From: Chelonoidis abingdonii
Taxonomy: Eukaryota > Chordata > Testudines > Testudinidae
Reading direction: 5' to 3'
Length of the DNA stretch: 64,000 bases
Assembly (NCBI RefSeq): GCF_003597395.2
Contig: NC_133771.1
Coordinates: forward strand, 63,123,154-63,187,153
Shown one piece after another: positions 49,762 to 62,091 of the stretch. Under the pieces are notes generated by a model. The model did not search any database, was not told where the DNA came from, and saw only the letters and a list, made by a program, of their open reading frames with translations. The translations under genes and the position numbers were made by a program. Position 1 is the first letter of the stretch, and each line of letters starts with the position of its first letter.

Positions 49762-50092
49762 AATGAAAAAAATACGGGGTGTTCTGCACCCACCAATGTG
49801 GCCCTGCTGATCAGCTCCTCCCCCACCCCCTTCCAGCACCTCCCACCTGCTGATGATCAGCTGTTTATCAGTGTGCAGGAGTTGGTGGAGGGGAGGGGCA
49901 GGAGCAGGGGCAGGAAGAGGCGGAGCAAGGGAGGGGTGCTCAGGGAAGGGGGCAGAATGGGGTGGGAAGAGGCGGGGCAGAGATACAGCAGGGGTGGAAA
50001 GAGGTGGGTGAGGGTGGGGCCTTGGGAAAAGGGGTGGAGTGGGGGGTGGACCAGAGGGGTTGAGCACCCCACAGGGAAATGATAAAGTGAGT
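49762..50092. mobile_element. G-rich repeat element, probable MITE
   Basis: The left end has 'ggggtgttctgcaccc' and the right end (reversed) 'ggggtgctcaacccc', a decayed inverted pair. The middle (49885-50060) is a long G-rich run on the plus strand that makes artefactual Pro-rich frames on the minus strand. Confidence 0.5.
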
Positions 50093-52591
50093 GCCTCTGC
50101 TTCTTGGGATAAGAGATGCCACTCTACCTCTTACTTTGTGTACTATGATAAAGGAACAAATGTAGCCCTGCATCTTCCTAGTGCCAGGGATAATGTATCC
50201 AGCACAAAATGCTCTCCTGTTTCTGTGGCTTTGACATTGTCAGAGATTGACAGACACCCAACGTACCATCACTCATGCATATTCAGCATACATTCCAAGA
50301 ACATCAGAGAACATTAACAAGGTATTCAAATTCTTGAAAGAGTTTTGCCCATTCTGAGTCACTTGCAAAAAGGTCTAATGAAAAATTTATTAATTTTGCC
50401 TCTGTAAAAATCACTTTTAGGCTATGATTTTTGGATTGCAAGGCACAAAGTTTCCAGAACTGGTGACTCCTGTGTAAAAGGATATTGCTTGATTATGTTT
50501 TAGTGTATGGAATTAGGCTATAATTTTCTTAGTGTCATGTGGATTGTTTTCAAGTTTTGGACAAATTTAATGTCTTCTCTCCGGAGGTAAATATTTTATT
50601 TAATCTAGGTTGGAATATGTTTCATGGTTCCAGAAGGGGTAAGCAATATTTTCTTTCCGTCCTTTGATTCCCACTTCAGGATAACATCTGCTCCTTACTT
50701 GCTCAAAGTCAACCCTCATTTTTCTAGTTTTATATAACCGTGTCCCAGCTTATCCATTTCTAAAACTGCCATCAGAGCACTATAAACTCTGCACAGGAAT
50801 ACCAACTGCCATTGTTTTCTTTGTGTGACTGGGAAATTGCTCCTCACTGCAGCTCACATAGGAACTTGAAGCATCCTTATTTGACACCTTCTCTTCTTTA
50901 TTAACCAACAGTTTTATCCCCTGAAAACATTATGCAATAGCAAGCAAAGGCAGAAGCACAGCAGCTTTTCTAACTTAGATCCCGAGTCAACTATCACTTA
51001 CCCCATTTGATTTGCTATGTCTACAATAGTTATACGTTTGAAGAAGCCTTAGCCCTGATGGAGGCCTTTGGGCACTACTCAAATATAAATCATTATGACA
51101 ACAATAGTCTCTATAATGTTGAGGGTTCCTAATCATGGCTCCTGGTGATCTTTCCAATTTGGCTAAACTACTTACAATGCACTGTGTTCAGTCTCTAGTT
51201 CCTGTCTATTAGAAGTGACAGTGTCCATGTCTGCATGTGATAAGCTGTATAAACCCTGCCTCAATGATGAAGGGGTTAAAAGGCTGCTATGGGGAAGGCT
51301 GCCCCCCCTCCCCGCCCGCCAGCCATGTCAATCATTACTGAGGTGGAATAAGGGCTTAAAAGCAAGAGGTTCCAGACAATTGCTGAGCAGCTCTGGGGAA
51401 GAGCAGACGGTGGCTCTATAGCTCCCAAGACAGACTCCTGGAAGCCTTCAGGGGAACAGCCCTCAGGAAGGCCATTTACTGATCCCCATTCACCTACAAG
51501 GAGACAACAGACTCCAATATACTGGCCAGATGGGATAGGTTTGGCAAGCCCCAAGAGAGCTTTAGGTGGTTGGTACTGCTACCTTCTAACCTTTTGGGGG
51601 TTAGGGAATCTGGGACTTTACTAAAGGGACTAGGGGAGTGGGAGCAAGAAGCTCCACCTCCTTCAAAGACAGTTAGACTATTTCACTCAATTTTGTATCA
51701 CAGAGACTCCTGCTTAGGCAATCAGGAGGCGCGTTACAGATTTCTCAGTGCCCAGACAGTAGGAGATGCCTGTCAGCAGCCCGAGAAGTGTGACATTATA
51801 GAGAACACTAAATCTCGAATGAAGACTTGCTGAATTTCATCTCTTCTTTCTGGGATGAGTTGCAAATATCCCCTGTTCCTCCTGAATGTGGTCTGTTAGT
51901 CTTGACAGTACCAGACATAGGAGGCTGGTATTCAGCTTCCACAGTGGCAGGTTTTGCAACTGTTAATGGCTCTTTATGTTGGTTTCATGACAAAACTCTC
52001 AGCTGACTGTAGTTAGAATGTTTTTCACATCCCCTGGTTACCAAATAGACACACTGGCTTGTACATTTAGAGACATCACCTTGCATAAGGATATTTTGCT
52101 GTATTTATGAGGATATGAGTATTCTATTTTCATACAGTAACTTTCCACTTGATACTCGAGGGCTGCTTTTATCCAGGAAAAAAGTTTGGAGAATTCCAAT
52201 AGAATTAAGCCATCTACTGTTTATGAATTAAAATGCTGTCTGGCATTCCAGATTTTGAGTATTGTGCTTTCTAAGCTGGTGTAAACGTGAATTGAATGTT
52301 GGTTTTACATTTTCTGGTTTACATGAGCTTCAGTTTTCTCAGCCCTTTGTTATTTTCTTGCATCAACAACTTTTAAAAGTTGTCTTGACAGTGCATTAGC
52401 ACCTACCAAGCTCCTTGACAGGCCACAATGTCTTTCAAAATGTTTCAGACTTTTTGCATGCCCACACTGCATTAAAGCACTTCTCTTCAGTCTGAATATT
52501 TTGTTTGATACTAAGACTCCAGTGTCCATAAATGGATTGTAGATGCCTTCAGATTACCATTGTTACTGGCAGTGTTCCTTTAATCAAATAA
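50093..52591. other. No gene seen; possible eroded LTR at 51217-51800
   Basis: 51217-51800 has features I associate with turtle LTR-type repeats ('ggggttaaaaggctgc', 'aggcgcgttacag'), but no paired ends. The rest is unrecognised. Confidence 0.35.
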
Positions 52592-53170
52592 TTGGCACCT
52601 CTACTTGCAGCAACTGGTTTTCCTCATAGGTCAGCTTTTCTAAACCTTTTATCATTTTTGTTAATCTTCTCTGGACTCTCTCCAATTAACCACATCTTTC
52701 CTAAAATGTGGCACCCAGAACTGGACACATTACACCAGTCGAGGCCTCCCCAGTGCCATTTACAGAGGGACAATTGTCATCTGTGTCTGACGTAAGACAC
52801 TTCTGTTAAACCAAGAAAAGGTATTAGCCTTTTTTGCAACTGCATCATATTGTTGACTCATATTCAGTTTGTGATCCACTATAACCCCCAGATCTTTTCA
52901 GTAGTATTACCACCTACTCAGTTATTTCCCATTTTGTCATTGTGCATTTGATTTTTCCTTCCAAAGTGTAATCCTTTTGCACGTGGCTTTATTGAATTTC
53001 ATTTTGTCAATTTCTGATCAATTCTCTAATTTGTCAAAGTTGTTTTGAACTCTAATCCTGTCTTCCAACATGCTTGCAACCCATCTCAGCTTGATGGCAT
53101 CTGCAAATTTTATAAGAATACTGTCCACCTTATTATCCAAGTCATTTACAAAAATGACTAGAAATTGCCT
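52592..53170 (-). mobile_element. CR1 LINE, 3' UTR region
   Basis: Minus-strand CR1 text: 'ctctggactctctccaatta', 'gcacccagaactggacacat', 'ttagccttttttgcaactgc', 'gtgatccactataaccccca', 'tgcaaattttataag'. The 3' terminal tail is missing at the left. Confidence 0.85.
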
Positions 53171-54193
53171 GCTTTTCTGTCAGAACTTTCAGAATCTCAC
53201 TATCTCAACTAGGTGAGTGCAAGACTGTTGTCACATTTGATCAGTCCAACAAGGAAAGGATATTGCTTTCATTTCTATGCACTCAATACCAGCATATTTT
53301 CCTCACAATAAGCTGCATGGTGACTAGATATGTTAATTGATTGTGGAGAATGTATTAGAGGGGAATCTCCTTCCTGTCTCCTTTTCAGAGATGAGTGGAA
53401 ACCTGCTATTACCCCACAGCAAGATGAGATGCTGATGCTGTTTTTTAAGTGCTAGTTGATTATGCAAAGGAAGGTTGGGTTACTGGTCATTATTTAGCAG
53501 CTAGCTCAATTCTAATATAGTGTTCTGCCATTTGGGAGATTTAGGCTTGGAAATTACTTCAGGAATTTAGCTCCCTATGCTCATCAGAAGTGGGCAAAAA
53601 AGTGAAAATGAGCTCTCAATGGGTAGTGAAATGCGTAAATTGGTCTTTTTCTGAGTCCTGACATGTTCAAGGAGTGGCACTGAAGAAAATGGCTTTTCCT
53701 TCCTTCTGGGTGGACTGATGCAGTATATTAGTTTGCTGAAAGAGTTATTTCAAAAGAGATAAAGGAGGCAGGAAAGAAGATTAAGGATTAAAGCCTTAGG
53801 GCTGAACTGTACCTGGAAGAGAGGCATTGCAGAGTTTTCTCAAGATTTCTGGTAGATGATTATGTTTTGGTTCAGGGTTGAGTATGTATGGATGTCAAAC
53901 ATCCAGGGATCCACTGCCAAAAACTGAAAAGAATTAAAGGCATATGTTTGGTCCCTTGGATGTGGTGAACCCCCAACCCATGCACTGACCCAGGACTGGA
54001 AAAAGTTTAGTTATCTGTCCTCGAGGCAGGAGCTGAAACTGACACTTCCTAAGAACACCAGAAGCAATGTCAACCCTGGAAGAAACAAAAAGAGGATCTT
54101 GGATCTAAGGCAGAGAGAATGGAGCAGAGGATGAGGCAAGAGCAATAGGTGCTATCAGAGATGAGTAGGAGATCTGGCCTGAACTTGTACTGT
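53171..54193. other. No gene seen
   Basis: Nothing recognised. Confidence 0.35.
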
Positions 54194-54198
54194 CCTAC

Positions 54199-55040
54199 TG
54201 TCATAAACAGATAGATAAGGGTTAATTTCTCTTTTACCTGTAAAGGGTTAACAAACAGTGACCTGCAACACCTGACCAGAGGACCAATCAGGAAACAAGA
54301 TACTTTCAAATCTCGGTGGAGGGAAGCCTTTGTTTGTGGTTTTTGGGTTTTGCTTTGTTCTCTCTGGGTCCTGAAAGGGACTAGACGTGCACACAGGTTT
54401 CTTGCCAATCTCTCTGCTACAGCTCTTATATATTCGAATAGTGATATTAAGTAGAAAAGGCAGTTATAGTCTTTAAATTGTTTTTTCTGTATTTGCAAAT
54501 GTGTAGTTTGCTGGTAAGTATTTTTAAATTGTTTTTTGCTGGGGGAGGCTTTTCTCACGGTGTCTAATAACTGAAAAGACCCTGTAATTATTACATCTTG
54601 TATTTACAGATATTTTTTTATTTGTCTTTCTTTTATTAAAACCTTCCTTTTAAATACCTAATTGATTTTTTCCCTTATGTTCATGCTAGGTATTGAGTCT
54701 GTACTCACCAAGCACTGGTGGAGAGAGAGAGGAGGGTAGAGGTGGAAAGCCTCTGTTTAAGATTCAAGGAGTTTGAATCCCCGTATCTTCCAGATTACCC
54801 AGGGAGGGAGCCTAGGAAAGCACTGGTGAGGAAAGAGTTTACTGTTGTGTTAGGATCCAGGGGGTCTGGATCTTGGGGTCCCCAGGAAGGTTTTGGGAAG
54901 ACCAGAGTTTATAGGCACTCAGAAGTCCTGATTAGTGGCAGCGTATCAGATCTAAGCTGGTAATTAAGCTTAGAGGAATTCATGCTAGTACCTCATTTTT
55001 TGGATTCTAAGGTTCAGATTGGGGAAAGAATACTATGACA
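54199..55040 (+). mobile_element. Solo LTR, 842 bp, exact 5-bp target duplication
   Basis: Begins TGTCATAAACAG and ends TACTATGACA (TG...CA with inverted TGTCATA/TATGACA). Flanks are CCTAC on both sides (54194-54198 and 55041-55045). A TATA-like 'cttatatatt' lies near 54426. No internal coding region or second LTR follows, so it is a solo LTR. A 5-bp duplication fits Gypsy or ERV3/ERVL-type elements; I cannot choose. Confidence 0.9.
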
Positions 55041-55045
55041 CCTAC

Positions 55046-55739
55046 TGTTCAGTTTTTTGTTTATTTTTTGTTAAAAAGGTTAAACTGGAGAAGCTGGTGA
55101 GTTTGGAGCATATGCAGGACATGTGAACTATGTCTTACAGCTGAAACAAAAGTCACCTGCTCACAGTCCTTCATTGACTTTAATGGTGACCAAGACACAT
55201 CAAGCAGTAGCTTATATTTTCTAATATTTGAGAGTAGTGACACAGCCAGCCATCAGAAAGATGTGAAGGAAGTCAGTTTGATTGCTAAGGGATTTTATAC
55301 CACAGCTCCATAGTTAAGGTTAAATGAGCTCCCCCATCTAAAACGAGTTTTCAATCCACCCATCCCTGAGTTATCCAAGAAGAAACTAACCTTTTAGAGC
55401 TTTCTTATGCCACATACCATCCAGGGTAGTGTTTTTCTGGGAAATTTGATAAAAATCAAAAGAGGAATTTTAAAAGTTTTCCATATTTACCTGAAATTCA
55501 CTAATTTGTGAAGCTTTGGGGCTCATACTACCTCTAAAATGCCTTGGCCAAAAAACCTCCTCATTTGTTTTGTTGTGTTGGCCTTCTTGAGGAGAATTGC
55601 TTTGTATGGTTTGTATGGTACTCTGGTGGCGGTAGGGAGGTCTAGAAAGGTCACAAAGATATAATAATAAAAACAGCTGTTAGTAATCTGACCTAAGATA
55701 GGTAAGGAAAGGTTTAACTGGATGCTTTCTTAATAATAA
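55046..55739. other. No gene seen
   Basis: Nothing recognised. Confidence 0.35.
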
Positions 55740-56280
55740 TTAAGGCTCCGTGTCTGTCACAGGGGTCATGGAAAGTCACGGATTCCGGGGGGTTGGGCTG
55801 GGGATTGGGGTACGGGGCAGCATTTACCTCAGGGGCAGCACCCTGAAAGTGGCTGGCATATCCCTCTAGCTCCTAGGTGGAGGGGCTAGGGGGTTCTGCG
55901 CACTGTCCCTGCCTGGAGGCACCGCTCCTGCAGCTAACATTGTCTGCAGTTCCTGGCCAACGGGAGCTGCGCAGCTGGAGCTCATGGTAGGGGCTTGAAG
56001 CCTCCCTGCTCTTCTCTCCCCCAGAAGCTGCAGGGACATATGCAGCCAGGTACGGACCCTGCCAGCCTGGCCAACCCTCCCCCCTAGCACCAGCGGGCCA
56101 CCCCATACACAGCACCTGTGGTGCCCCTAGACCACCGCGCAGAGCAACCCTGACCCACATTTTAGTGAGGGGTATATAGAACAAATCATGGACTGCTCAC
56201 GGGTTGTGAATTTTTGTTTACTGCCCGTGACCTGTCCATGACTTTTACTAAAAATACCCATGATTAGCATGTAGCCTTAA
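55740..56280. mobile_element. TTAA-flanked non-autonomous element (piggyBac-like)
   Basis: TTAA stands at both ends (55740-55743 and 56277-56280). Inward termini GGCTCCGTG and GGCTACATG agree at 7 of 9, and both sides continue with 'tcatgga' and 'cacgg(g)' wording. GC-rich core, 541 bp, no transposase. Confidence 0.55.
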
Positions 56281-56314
56281 TAATATATAATTCTGTGTAA
56301 GAGCTTTTCAGCTG

Positions 56315-56512
56315 TAGCTTTCAAGGTGCTTTACAAAGGAGGTCAGTATAATTATCCCCATTTTACAGACTGGGAAACTGAGGCACTGCGAGGAGCAGTG
56401 ACTGGCCCAAATTTCAATCAGCAAACCAATGGCAGAGACATAAAATGGACACAGGACTTCTGAGGCCTAGTTCAATGCCCTGTTCACTAGGCCACACTGC
56501 CTCCATTACAGT
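56315..56512 (+). mobile_element. MIR-type SINE
   Basis: Contains 'attatccccattttacagac', 'gggaaactgaggcactgcga', 'agtgactggcccaa', 'caatggcagagac' and 'gttcactaggccacactgcc', the MIR core and tail in order. Confidence 0.85.
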
Positions 56513-58060
56513 GGTTATAAATTAGTTAATTATATAAACCCATTTTCTCTGTAAGGGATCAATTTTTAACAATCTTCTAATCATTTCCTATTTTCATCTT
56601 TGTGTAATATTTGTGAATTTTATGGGGAAATATTAGATTTGGGTGGACACAGTAAATTGTGATGGATTATATGGCAGTGGTTCGATTTGTTTATTTCCAG
56701 GAATTGTAATGTGTTTGTGGGTTTGTTTGTGAGTTTGTTTAGGTATAAAATGTTTTAAAAGAATATGATACTTAGCTGTTAGGTATTAGCTGAACTCCAG
56801 TGAAACGTGTTTCAACCAGTTAAAGTGTTTTCTTTGCTAATTCTTACCAAGTAATTAAGGATAATCAAGTGCAGGGACAGTTAACGGGGGTAGGGGGAGG
56901 AAGGGAAATGTTGATAGAAAGCAAAGATGGAAGTAGCTTACTACATATATTGCATTAAATTGTTTGCAGCCTAAATTAAGGTCAGTGACAGCTACAGTAA
57001 CAATGGGAGGCAAAACATTTATTCAGAAAGGGGCTAGTTGTTTTATGAAGGCAGACAGTAAAATTGTTGGCCTTATCAGATAAAGAAGTTTACAGAATGC
57101 TGAAATGTGTAAATTAAACCTAAAAGAAAAATAAGTGAAATGTCATATCTGTGCAACTCGTTAATGAAAAAATATTCGTTATAAATCATGACTTTTTGTG
57201 CCAGTATAGCAAGTGTCAAGGGTGCAAAGGGAAAATAGAAATCTCTCTTTTTGGTACTTAGTATCCTTGGGACATTGGAAAGTAGATTATCCCACAATGA
57301 AGGGGTCTCACATTCTGTGCCCTGCTTCAGGGAATGTTGGGAACTCTTTTGCTATAGTACTACCCAGTGTTTTGTGGCAGAGAGTCATTCAGAGGATTAT
57401 TGACTAGATCTCAGCAAACCTTACTGCTAGTAAGACTGAATAATAGAGGAATAACTAACAACCTAGAATTAAGTAAAATAGTTTACATTAGACTATCTAA
57501 AGGTTTTTAGCAGAATATGTTACAGATGCAAGTCTGACAGTATAGCAAACTGATTTACAAGGTGATATATTTGTATATATTGTGGGAGGCAATATTAGCT
57601 CATTGTTCAAGTTAACAGAATAAGCCAATTATGATGCCTTAGTAAAATAACAAAATGCAAATAATTAATCGCAGTAGTGTGCTACCCATATACAAAAATG
57701 AGAAAGATTTGTTTGGGAATATAAAAGTGAATGTAGGATGCTCAAATGATCAGATATTCAAACTGACCTAAACATAGCCTCATAAATGTATTCATAGATT
57801 TGATACCATAAGCTCTGAACTGCATACTTGCCCTACACAGGCAAGTAGTGTTACTGAAGTTGGAGGCTACTCACATGAGAGCCTTATCTGTAGAATTAGT
57901 TGCATAGTCAGATGTTCTATTACCTGATTTTTATGAAAAAAAATGCAATTTGCATGCTATATGCATCTTTTAAAAAATGGACAAACCATTTTCCAGGCAG
58001 CTGTTAAAATTCAGGTCAAAATGTTAGCGAAAAGAAAATCAGCATCTACAATTTCTGAAT
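56513..58060. other. No gene seen; AT-rich
   Basis: 57835-57900 has a decayed palindromic-repeat arm. The rest is unrecognised. Confidence 0.4.
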
Positions 58061-59089
58061 TGTCATGGTACAATTCCCCACTCTGAACCTTAGCGTTCAA
58101 AAGATAGGGTACCAGCATGAATTCCTCTAAGCTAATTACCAGCTTAGAACCTGTAGCGCTGCCACCAACCAGGAATTCCAGTGCCTGGTACACTCTGGTC
58201 CCCCCAAAACCTCGCCTGGGGACCCCCAAGACCCAGACCCTCTGGATCTTAACCCAAGGAAAGTAAACCCTTTCCCCCACCGTTGCCTCTCCCAGACTTC
58301 CCCTCCCTGGGTTACCCTGGAAGATCACTGTGATTCAAACTCCTTGAATCTCAAAACAGAGGAGGAAATATCACCCTTCTCCTACTTTCTCTTTCCCCTC
58401 CCAGACTCTTTTCCTGAGAGAATCTGGCCAGAGAGAAAGATTAGGCTTTCTCTCCCCCTTCCCTCCTTTCTCCCCCATTCCCTGGTGAATCAAGACCATG
58501 TCCTTGCAGTCTAACCACAATTAGAAAAACAGATCAGGCATTCTTAAACAAGAACTTTTAATTAAAGAGAGAACAAACAGTAAAATTATCTTGTTAATTT
58601 AAAATGCAACTAGGTACCAAAGGGTTTTTTTTTTTTAAAAAGCTATAGGCACTGGGAATACCCTCCCAGCCTTAAGTATTCAAGTACAAATTAAAATCCT
58701 TTCAGCAAAAAATACAAATTTGACTCACTTTTCCAAATACACAATTAACTCCTTTCAGAAATGCAACATTTGCAAATAAAAAAACAACATAAAGCTACTC
58801 TACTTTCTCTATCTAGTACTCACTATTCGACTATATAAGAGCTGTATGCAGAGAGATGGCGAGAAACCTGGTTGCACGTATGTTCGCCTTTAGAAGCCCA
58901 GAGTTGAACAAAACCATTCTAACAGCACCAGCACAGAAACTTCCCTCCCTCAAGATTTGAAAGTATCCTGTCTCCTGATTGGTCCTCTGGTCAGGTGACA
59001 GCCAGGCTTACTGAACTTGTTAACCCTTTACAGTCAAAGAGATATAAAGTACTTCTGTGCTATTAACTTTTTCTTATCTGTTTATGACA
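58061..59089 (-). mobile_element. Solo LTR, 1029 bp, opposite orientation, exact 5-bp target duplication
   Basis: Reverse homologue of 54199-55040: its minus strand starts TGTCATAAACAGATAAG and ends ACCATGACA. Flanks TGAAT at 58056-58060 and 59090-59094. Shares 'ctgaccagaggaccaatcag', 'tcaaatct(t/c)gg..ggaggga' and the 'ctcttatata..cgaatagtga' promoter-like stretch. About 190 bp longer than the other copy. No internal genes. Confidence 0.9.
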
Positions 59090-59094
59090 TGAAT

Positions 59095-60103
59095 ATACAC
59101 AGTTTTGTGCAGCTTCTGTATTCCAAGTGTCTCTATAGGGTAGGTAGTCACTCAAAAATTGAATCAATGATTTTCATCAATAAATACCCTGAGCAAAATT
59201 CTAGGAGGTGAAATCTCCTTGTCTTCTAGCGTTCAATTAATTTGCAAACAGTATTGAACAACGCCCAGAGACTCAGGATTGGAACACTCTTGTGCAGTAC
59301 AAACATAAAACAAAGCCCTAAGGAACTGACAGTCTAAATAGAGACAAGACATGGTTGGTGGGCATAGAACACATCATGAGGGAGAGGGATAGGTGACAGT
59401 GATAGAAAGATGATCTGGAAATATGTTTTAGTTACTGTTATCTAATCATGAGGAATGGCCTCTAAGGGCCAGCTGTTCAGAAGACCTCAGCTTCCAGTTA
59501 AGCATCTAAAAAACTGGCCAAATTTTCAGAAGAGCTCATGCTGGGTGCTGAGATCTTTTTGAAAATATGACCATAAGTGTCACTGCGGGAGCTTTTGGTT
59601 ACAGCGGACTCATGAAAATCTGGCTCTTATTTAGGTGCCTAAATGGGAGTTAAAGTCTCTGGAAGAGCTAGCTTAAATGTGTCATCCTATATCAGCAATA
59701 ATATGGTGAGCCAGTGGAACAGTCAATCGCCTTGTCTGTATACCTGGGTGATATCAGGCATATTGTTTTCCAGATAAGGCAATTATTTATATTGTCAAAG
59801 ACAAGGCAAGTGAGATAATATCTTTTACTGGGCCAACTTCTGTTGGTGGAAGGGTGCAAGTTTTGAGTTACACAGAGCTCTTCTTCTGGTCTAGGAAAGG
59901 AAGCATGGTGTCCGAGTTAAATAGAAATTGAAACAGATTGTTAAGCAGAAGGGGTAATGCAGGTTGGAGGTGGTCACTTGAAATGAAATGGGCAAGTGAG
60001 GGTTAGATTATTATCCACAAAGTGAAGTGAGCAATTAAGAGTAGCAGGCAATGTGGTATGTTACAAATTGTTGTAATGAGCCATAAAACCAATATTCCTA
60101 TTA
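59095..60103. repeat. Interspersed repeats of uncertain class
   Basis: 59795-60103 ('aataatatcttttactgggc', 'caacttctgttggtgg', 'agttacacagagctcttctt', 'gttacaaattgttgtaatga') is a repeat I recognise as widespread in turtles and crocodilians, class unknown to me. 59240-59400 ('aggaactgacagtctaaata') resembles another. 59450-59680 carries 'ggccaaattttcagaag'-type palindromic words. Confidence 0.5.
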
Positions 60104-62091
60104 AGGTGGCAGATCTGAGGAACTGTCACAGACTGAGGTGTTATTAGAGGAGGAACAAAGTGAGAAACTAAACAGTAGTAAATCACCAGGACCAGATGGT
60201 ATTCACCCAAGAGTTCTGAAGGAACTCCAATATGAAATTGCAGAACTACTAAGTGTGCTATGTAACCTAGCACTTAAATCAGCCTCTGTACCAGACACCA
60301 TAACAGAGGCTCAACTTCAATGTATACCCCAAATTAAAAAACATAGTAAGTGAACCAAAAATATGCCACCGTGGCTAAATAACAAAGTAAAAGAAGCAGT
60401 GAGAGACAAAAAGGCATCCTTTAAAAAGTAGAAGTTAAATGCTAGTGTGGAAAATAGAAAGGAGCATAAACTCTAGCAAATGAAGTGTAAAAATACAATT
60501 AGGAAGGCTAAAAATGAATTTGAAGAACAGTTCACCATAGACTCAAAGTAACAGAAATTTTTTTTCTAAGTACATCAGAAGCCGAAAGCTTGCTAAACAA
60601 CCAGTGGGGCCACTGAACTATTGAGAGACTAAATGAATTATTTGCATCGGTCTTCATGGCTGAGTATGGGAGGGAGATTCCCTAACCTGAGCCATACTTT
60701 TTAGGTGACAAATCTGAGGAACTGTGGCAAAGTGAGGTGTTATTAGAAGAGGTTTTTGAACAAAGTGATAAACTAAACAGTAATAAGTCACCAGGACCAG
60801 ATGGTATTCACTCAAGTGTTCTGAATGAATTCAAATGTGAAATTGCAGAACTACTAACTGTGGCATGTCATTTAAATCAGCTTCAGAACCAAATGACTGA
60901 AGGATAGCTAATGTGATGCCAATTTTTAAAAAGGGTTCCAGAGGTGATCCCAGCAGTTGCAGGCCAGTAAGCCCAACCGCAGTACCAGACAAATTGGTTG
61001 AAACTGTAGCAAAGAAGAGAATTCATAGATGAACACAATTTGTTGGGGAAAAGTCAACACAGCTTTTGTCAAGGAAAGTCATGCCTCCCCAATCTATTAG
61101 AATTCTTTGATGGGGTCAACAAATGTATTTAAAAGACAGAGAACAGTAGGCATAAATGGTCAGTTTTCAGAATAGAGAAAGGCAAATAGTGGTGACTGGG
61201 CAATAAAGTGGCAGATGAAATTCAGTGTTGATAAATGCAAATTAATGCACGTTTTAGAACATAATCTCAACTATAAATACAGAATGATGGGGTCTAAATT
61301 AGCTATTACCACTCAAGAAAGATCTTGGAGTCATCCTGGATAGTTCTCCTAAAACATCCGCTCAATGTGCAGTAGCAATCAAAAAATAGCTAGCAGAATG
61401 TTAGGAACTATTATGAAAGGGATAGATAATAAGACAGAAAATATCATAATGCCACTATATAAATCCGTGGTGTACCCACACCTTGAATACTGTGTCCATT
61501 TCTGGTCACCTCATCTCAGAAAAGGTATATTAGAATTGGAAAAGGCAGCAAAAATGATAAGGGATATGAAACTGCTTCCACATGAGGAGAAATTAAAAAA
61601 ACTGGGATTTATCAGCTTGGAAAAGAGGCGAGCAAGGGGCGATCTGATAGAAGTCTATAAAATGGTGAATGGTATGGAGAAAGTGAATAAGGAAATGTTC
61701 TTTACTGCTTCTCATACAACAAACTAGGGATTGCCCAATGAAATTAATCGGAGGCAAGTTTAAAACAAACAAAGGAAGTATTTCTTCACATAACACAGAG
61801 ACAACCTGTGAAACTCATTGCCAGGGGATGTTGTGAAGTGAAGAGTATCACTGGGTTCAAAATAGTTAGGTAAGTTCATAAAGTATAGGTCAATCAATGG
61901 CTGTGAGCCAATATAATCAGGGATGCAACTCCATGCCCTGGGTGTCCCTACCTTCTGACTGCCAGGAGCTGGGAGTGGATGACAGAGGATGGATTACTCA
62001 ATGATTGCCTGTTCTGTTCATTCCTGCTGAAGCACCTGTCTGAAGACAGGATACTGGGCTAGATGGACTATTGGTCTGACTTACTATGACT
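60104..62091 (+). mobile_element. CR1-type LINE, rearranged RT region to 3' end
   Basis: The plus strand encodes, with stops, the pre-RT segment 'MPPWLNNKVKEAVRDKKASF' (60361-), 'SPGPDGIH' (60186 and again 60790), 'PIFKKGSRGDPSSCRPVS' (60920-) and the C-terminal RT part (61365-61727). The 3' end runs to 'gctagatggactattggtct'. The segment at 60104-60310 duplicates 60700-60900, so two truncated copies are joined. Catalytic YxDD region deleted near 61100-61200. Confidence 0.9.
61365..61727 (+). pseudogene. CR1 reverse transcriptase C-terminal remnant
   Basis: 120 open codons include 'LYKSVVYPHLEYCVHFWSPH' and 'LGFISLEKRRARGDLIEVYK', the conserved thumb/C-terminal region of CR1-group ORF2. It is a fragment lacking the catalytic domain, inside the LINE above. 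Confidence 0.85.

Noticed and set aside
49693..50082. Pro-rich minus-strand frame of 124 codons and matching plus-strand frames
   Set aside because: Product of a G-rich repeat element; low complexity in every frame.
54070..54558. 162-codon minus-strand frame
   Set aside because: It runs across the left boundary of the solo LTR, so it joins unrelated host and LTR sequence; no domain is recognisable.
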